21,821 nt of DNA from a virus. Location: the IMG/VR virus record IMGVR_UViG_3300023110_000189, positions 1 to 21,821 of that record; one strand, written 5' to 3'. Below the pieces are notes generated by a model. It did not search any database and was not told the origin of the DNA. It saw only the letters and a program-made list of their open reading frames with translations. Positions 20,214-21,821 of the stretch are shown piece by piece; position 1 is the first letter of the stretch; every line of letters starts with the position of its first letter. A program made the position numbers and the translations under genes.

Positions 20214-21821
20214 ATGGCATTAGTATCACCAGGTGTTTCCGTAAGTGTTGTAGACGAAAGCGCATATGCTAGCCCAGGTGCTGGCACTATTCCGCTAATC
20301 ATCCTTGCCACACGTAGTGACAAAGTTGACCCAACAGGTACAGAAACAGACGGTATTGCAAAATACACAAAATCTGCAAACGCAGGCAAGGTTGTATCAG
20401 TAACCAGTCAAAGAGAACTAACACAATTTTTTGGTAATCCTGTATTCGAAAGCACAGAAGCCGCTGAAACAAGTGAATACGGTCTTCTAGCTGCATATAG
20501 CTTCCTTGGTCAAGGTAGCCAACTATATGCTGTTAGAGCAGACGTTGACTTGGGCGACTTGATTGCTAGCAATACAGCACCAACAGGCCCAGTTGCCGCA
20601 GGCACAGTTTGGGTTGACACAGACAACAGTAGCTATGGTGTACATGAATGGTCAGGTACAACATGGATTGCACAAAGCGTGACAGTTGAAGTTGACACAT
20701 CAGCAACAACAGCAGAAGTAGGTGGTACATATGCCCCAACTGCAACAGTTGTTAATGGTGACTATCTAGTTGCTGTTCTATCAGACGGAACAGACACAAG
20801 TGCACTATACTTTAAAGGTGTAGGCGGTAGTTGGGAAAAACTAGACAGTGCAGCTTCAAATACAGTAACATATGATGCACACTACAATGCACCAACAGCA
20901 CCATCAACAGGCGATGTTTGGATTAAAACAACATCACCAGGTAATGGTATTGATCTTGTTGTATATACAGCAAATGCAAGCGGTGTATTCCAGTTGGAAA
21001 CAGTACAAGGTGTAACAAACACACAGGGTGGTACAGACTACGTAGCACAAGACGGTTCTTCAACAACAGTAATTGCATCACTAACAAACAGTGACCTACA
21101 GGTTACACTAGCTGGCGCCGCAGTTGGTGGTTTTGAACTACAAACCACAGTTGCAAATGCTGCAAGTAGCCTAGCAGTTGACAATGCTCAAGCAGCAGAG
21201 CCAACAGGTACACCAGCAGACGGTCAACTTTGGTTTAATGACGATCGCACAAGCGTAGACGTACTTGTACGTGGCGCAGCAGGTTGGGAACGTGTTGCAG
21301 ACGATGCAATCCTATACAACACAATTGAACCAACTGAAAGAGCAAACGGTGGCGCACTAGTAACTGGCGATGTTTGGATTGATACAAGCGCAGGTGAGCG
21401 TGATCGTCCAAAAATGTACCAGTACAATGGTTCAGCGTTTGTACTACATGATAATACGGACCAAACTACACAAGATGGTGTTCTATTTGCTGACTTTACA
21501 GACCAAGATCGTACAGCATTAGCAAGCGGTGCAATTACAGCACTAACTGACGCACCAGATCACCAACTATACCCACAAGGTATGCTAGCAGTAAACATGG
21601 CACAAAGTGGTAACACACTACGTGCTTATAATGCCGCAGCAAGTGCATGGAGAAACGGTGTAGCAAATCATGCAGACGGTAGCGGACGTTTTGGACGCTT
21701 TGCTCAGCGTGGTTACATTGCAATGAAAATGCAAGCCGCAGTTGCAAGCAACGAAGATCTACGTGACGAAGTACGCACATTTACACTACTAGCAGCGCCA
21801 AACTTCCCAGAACTAACTGAT
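20214..21821 (+). CDS. gp18: Tail sheath protein, T4 gp18-like (3' end beyond window)
   Basis: The first 536 codons of the contractile sheath subunit; T4 gp18 is 659 residues. The opening MALVSPGVSVSVVDESAYAS, then GAGTIPLIILATRSDK, NAGKVVSVTSQRELTQFFGN and YGLLAAYSFLGQGSQLYAVR with ADVDL, is the conserved gp18 start. Residues about 121-415 are a variable region with repeated short beta units of the form G-D/T-x-W-x-D-T...Y-x-x-G-x-x-W (for example GTVWVDTD...HEWSGTTW and GDVWIDTS...YQYNGSAF). The conserved body resumes at QDGVLFADFTDQDR near 420, and the window ends in the DLRDEVRTFTLLAAPNFPEL segment. Sheath subunits stack round the tail tube and contract on infection. A good AGAGGAG ribosome site supports this start. 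Open to the last base of the window, no frameshift seen. Confidence 0.88.
   Translation, partial: MALVSPGVSVSVVDESAYASPGAGTIPLIILATRSDKVDPTGTETDGIAKYTKSANAGKVVSVTSQRELTQFFGNPVFESTEAAETSEYGLLAAYSFLGQGSQLYAVRADVDLGDLIASNTAPTGPVAAGTVWVDTDNSSYGVHEWSGTTWIAQSVTVEVDTSATTAEVGGTYAPTATVVNGDYLVAVLSDGTDTSALYFKGVGGSWEKLDSAASNTVTYDAHYNAPTAPSTGDVWIKTTSPGNGIDLVVYTANASGVFQLETVQGVTNTQGGTDYVAQDGSSTTVIASLTNSDLQVTLAGAAVGGFELQTTVANAASSLAVDNAQAAEPTGTPADGQLWFNDDRTSVDVLVRGAAGWERVADDAILYNTIEPTERANGGALVTGDVWIDTSAGERDRPKMYQYNGSAFVLHDNTDQTTQDGVLFADFTDQDRTALASGAITALTDAPDHQLYPQGMLAVNMAQSGNTLRAYNAAASAWRNGVANHADGSGRFGRFAQRGYIAMKMQAAVASNEDLRDEVRTFTLLAAPNFPELTD

Noticed and set aside
1-21821. tRNA genes, insertion sequences, integrase or attachment sites
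   Set aside because: The intergenic gaps are short and none shows a cloverleaf, CCA end, terminal inverted repeat or transposase/integrase frame.

Overview
The window is a piece of a tailed-phage genome of T4-like (myovirus) type. The evidence is a tail sheath protein (gp18-like, from 20214 to the window end), two neck proteins (gp13-like 16277-17014; gp14-like 14836-16203), a sheath-stabiliser/terminator (gp15-like 9696-11048), a T4 gp1-type nucleotide kinase (19589-20110) and T4-style late promoter octamers (xxTAAATA) in front of structural genes. The neck, sheath and adhesin sequences look like those of marine T4-like phages of cyanobacteria and SAR11. The DNA is AT-rich. The host cannot be fixed from the window; a marine bacterium is the best guess.

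Layout. (1) 1-9239, plus strand: an adhesin region. It holds the end of one gene, a carbohydrate-binding-type tail protein (63-1133), two long paralogous fibres (1395-4718 and 5088-8015), a discoidin-like plus C1q-like adhesin (8015-9049), and three small acidic proteins, each placed after a fibre or adhesin. The two long fibres share a nearly identical head of about 450 residues with a complete cupredoxin (type 1 copper) ligand set, then diverge into different tips. Each follows a copy of the same late promoter/leader. (2) 9236-16203, minus strand: gp14, a short fibre-like protein, a 747-residue double beta-propeller protein, a coiled-coil unknown, gp15 with a long C-terminal extension, and a Nudix hydrolase whose start overlaps the end of gp15. 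(3) 16277-17014, plus: gp13, divergent from gp14, with a late promoter facing each way in the gap. (4) 17011-17559, minus: a secreted YfiM/VanZ-like protein. (5) 17632-20110, plus: small early-type genes and the kinase. These have sigma70-like promoters (TTGACA, 17 bp, TATATT) and repeated terminator-promoter cassettes. (6) 20111-21821: leader and most of the tail sheath gene.

How it works together: the late genes build the neck (gp13, gp14), the tail end (gp15) and the sheath (gp18), while regions 1 and 2 supply several different receptor-binding proteins and probable assembly helpers. The early-type genes at 17.6-20.1 kb are inserted into what is a continuous late block in T4, and the neck/tail genes 13, 14, 15 and 18 are split over both strands. 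The most notable points are the cupredoxin domains in the fibres, the tandem beta-propeller protein, three genes whose promoters are placed so that transcription would start at the start codon, PeSL-like cassettes, and a perfect 12-bp-stem terminator for the plus-strand adhesin operon embedded in the 3' end of the opposing Nudix gene. No tRNA, CRISPR array or insertion sequence was seen, and no gap over 300 bases lacks a gene.
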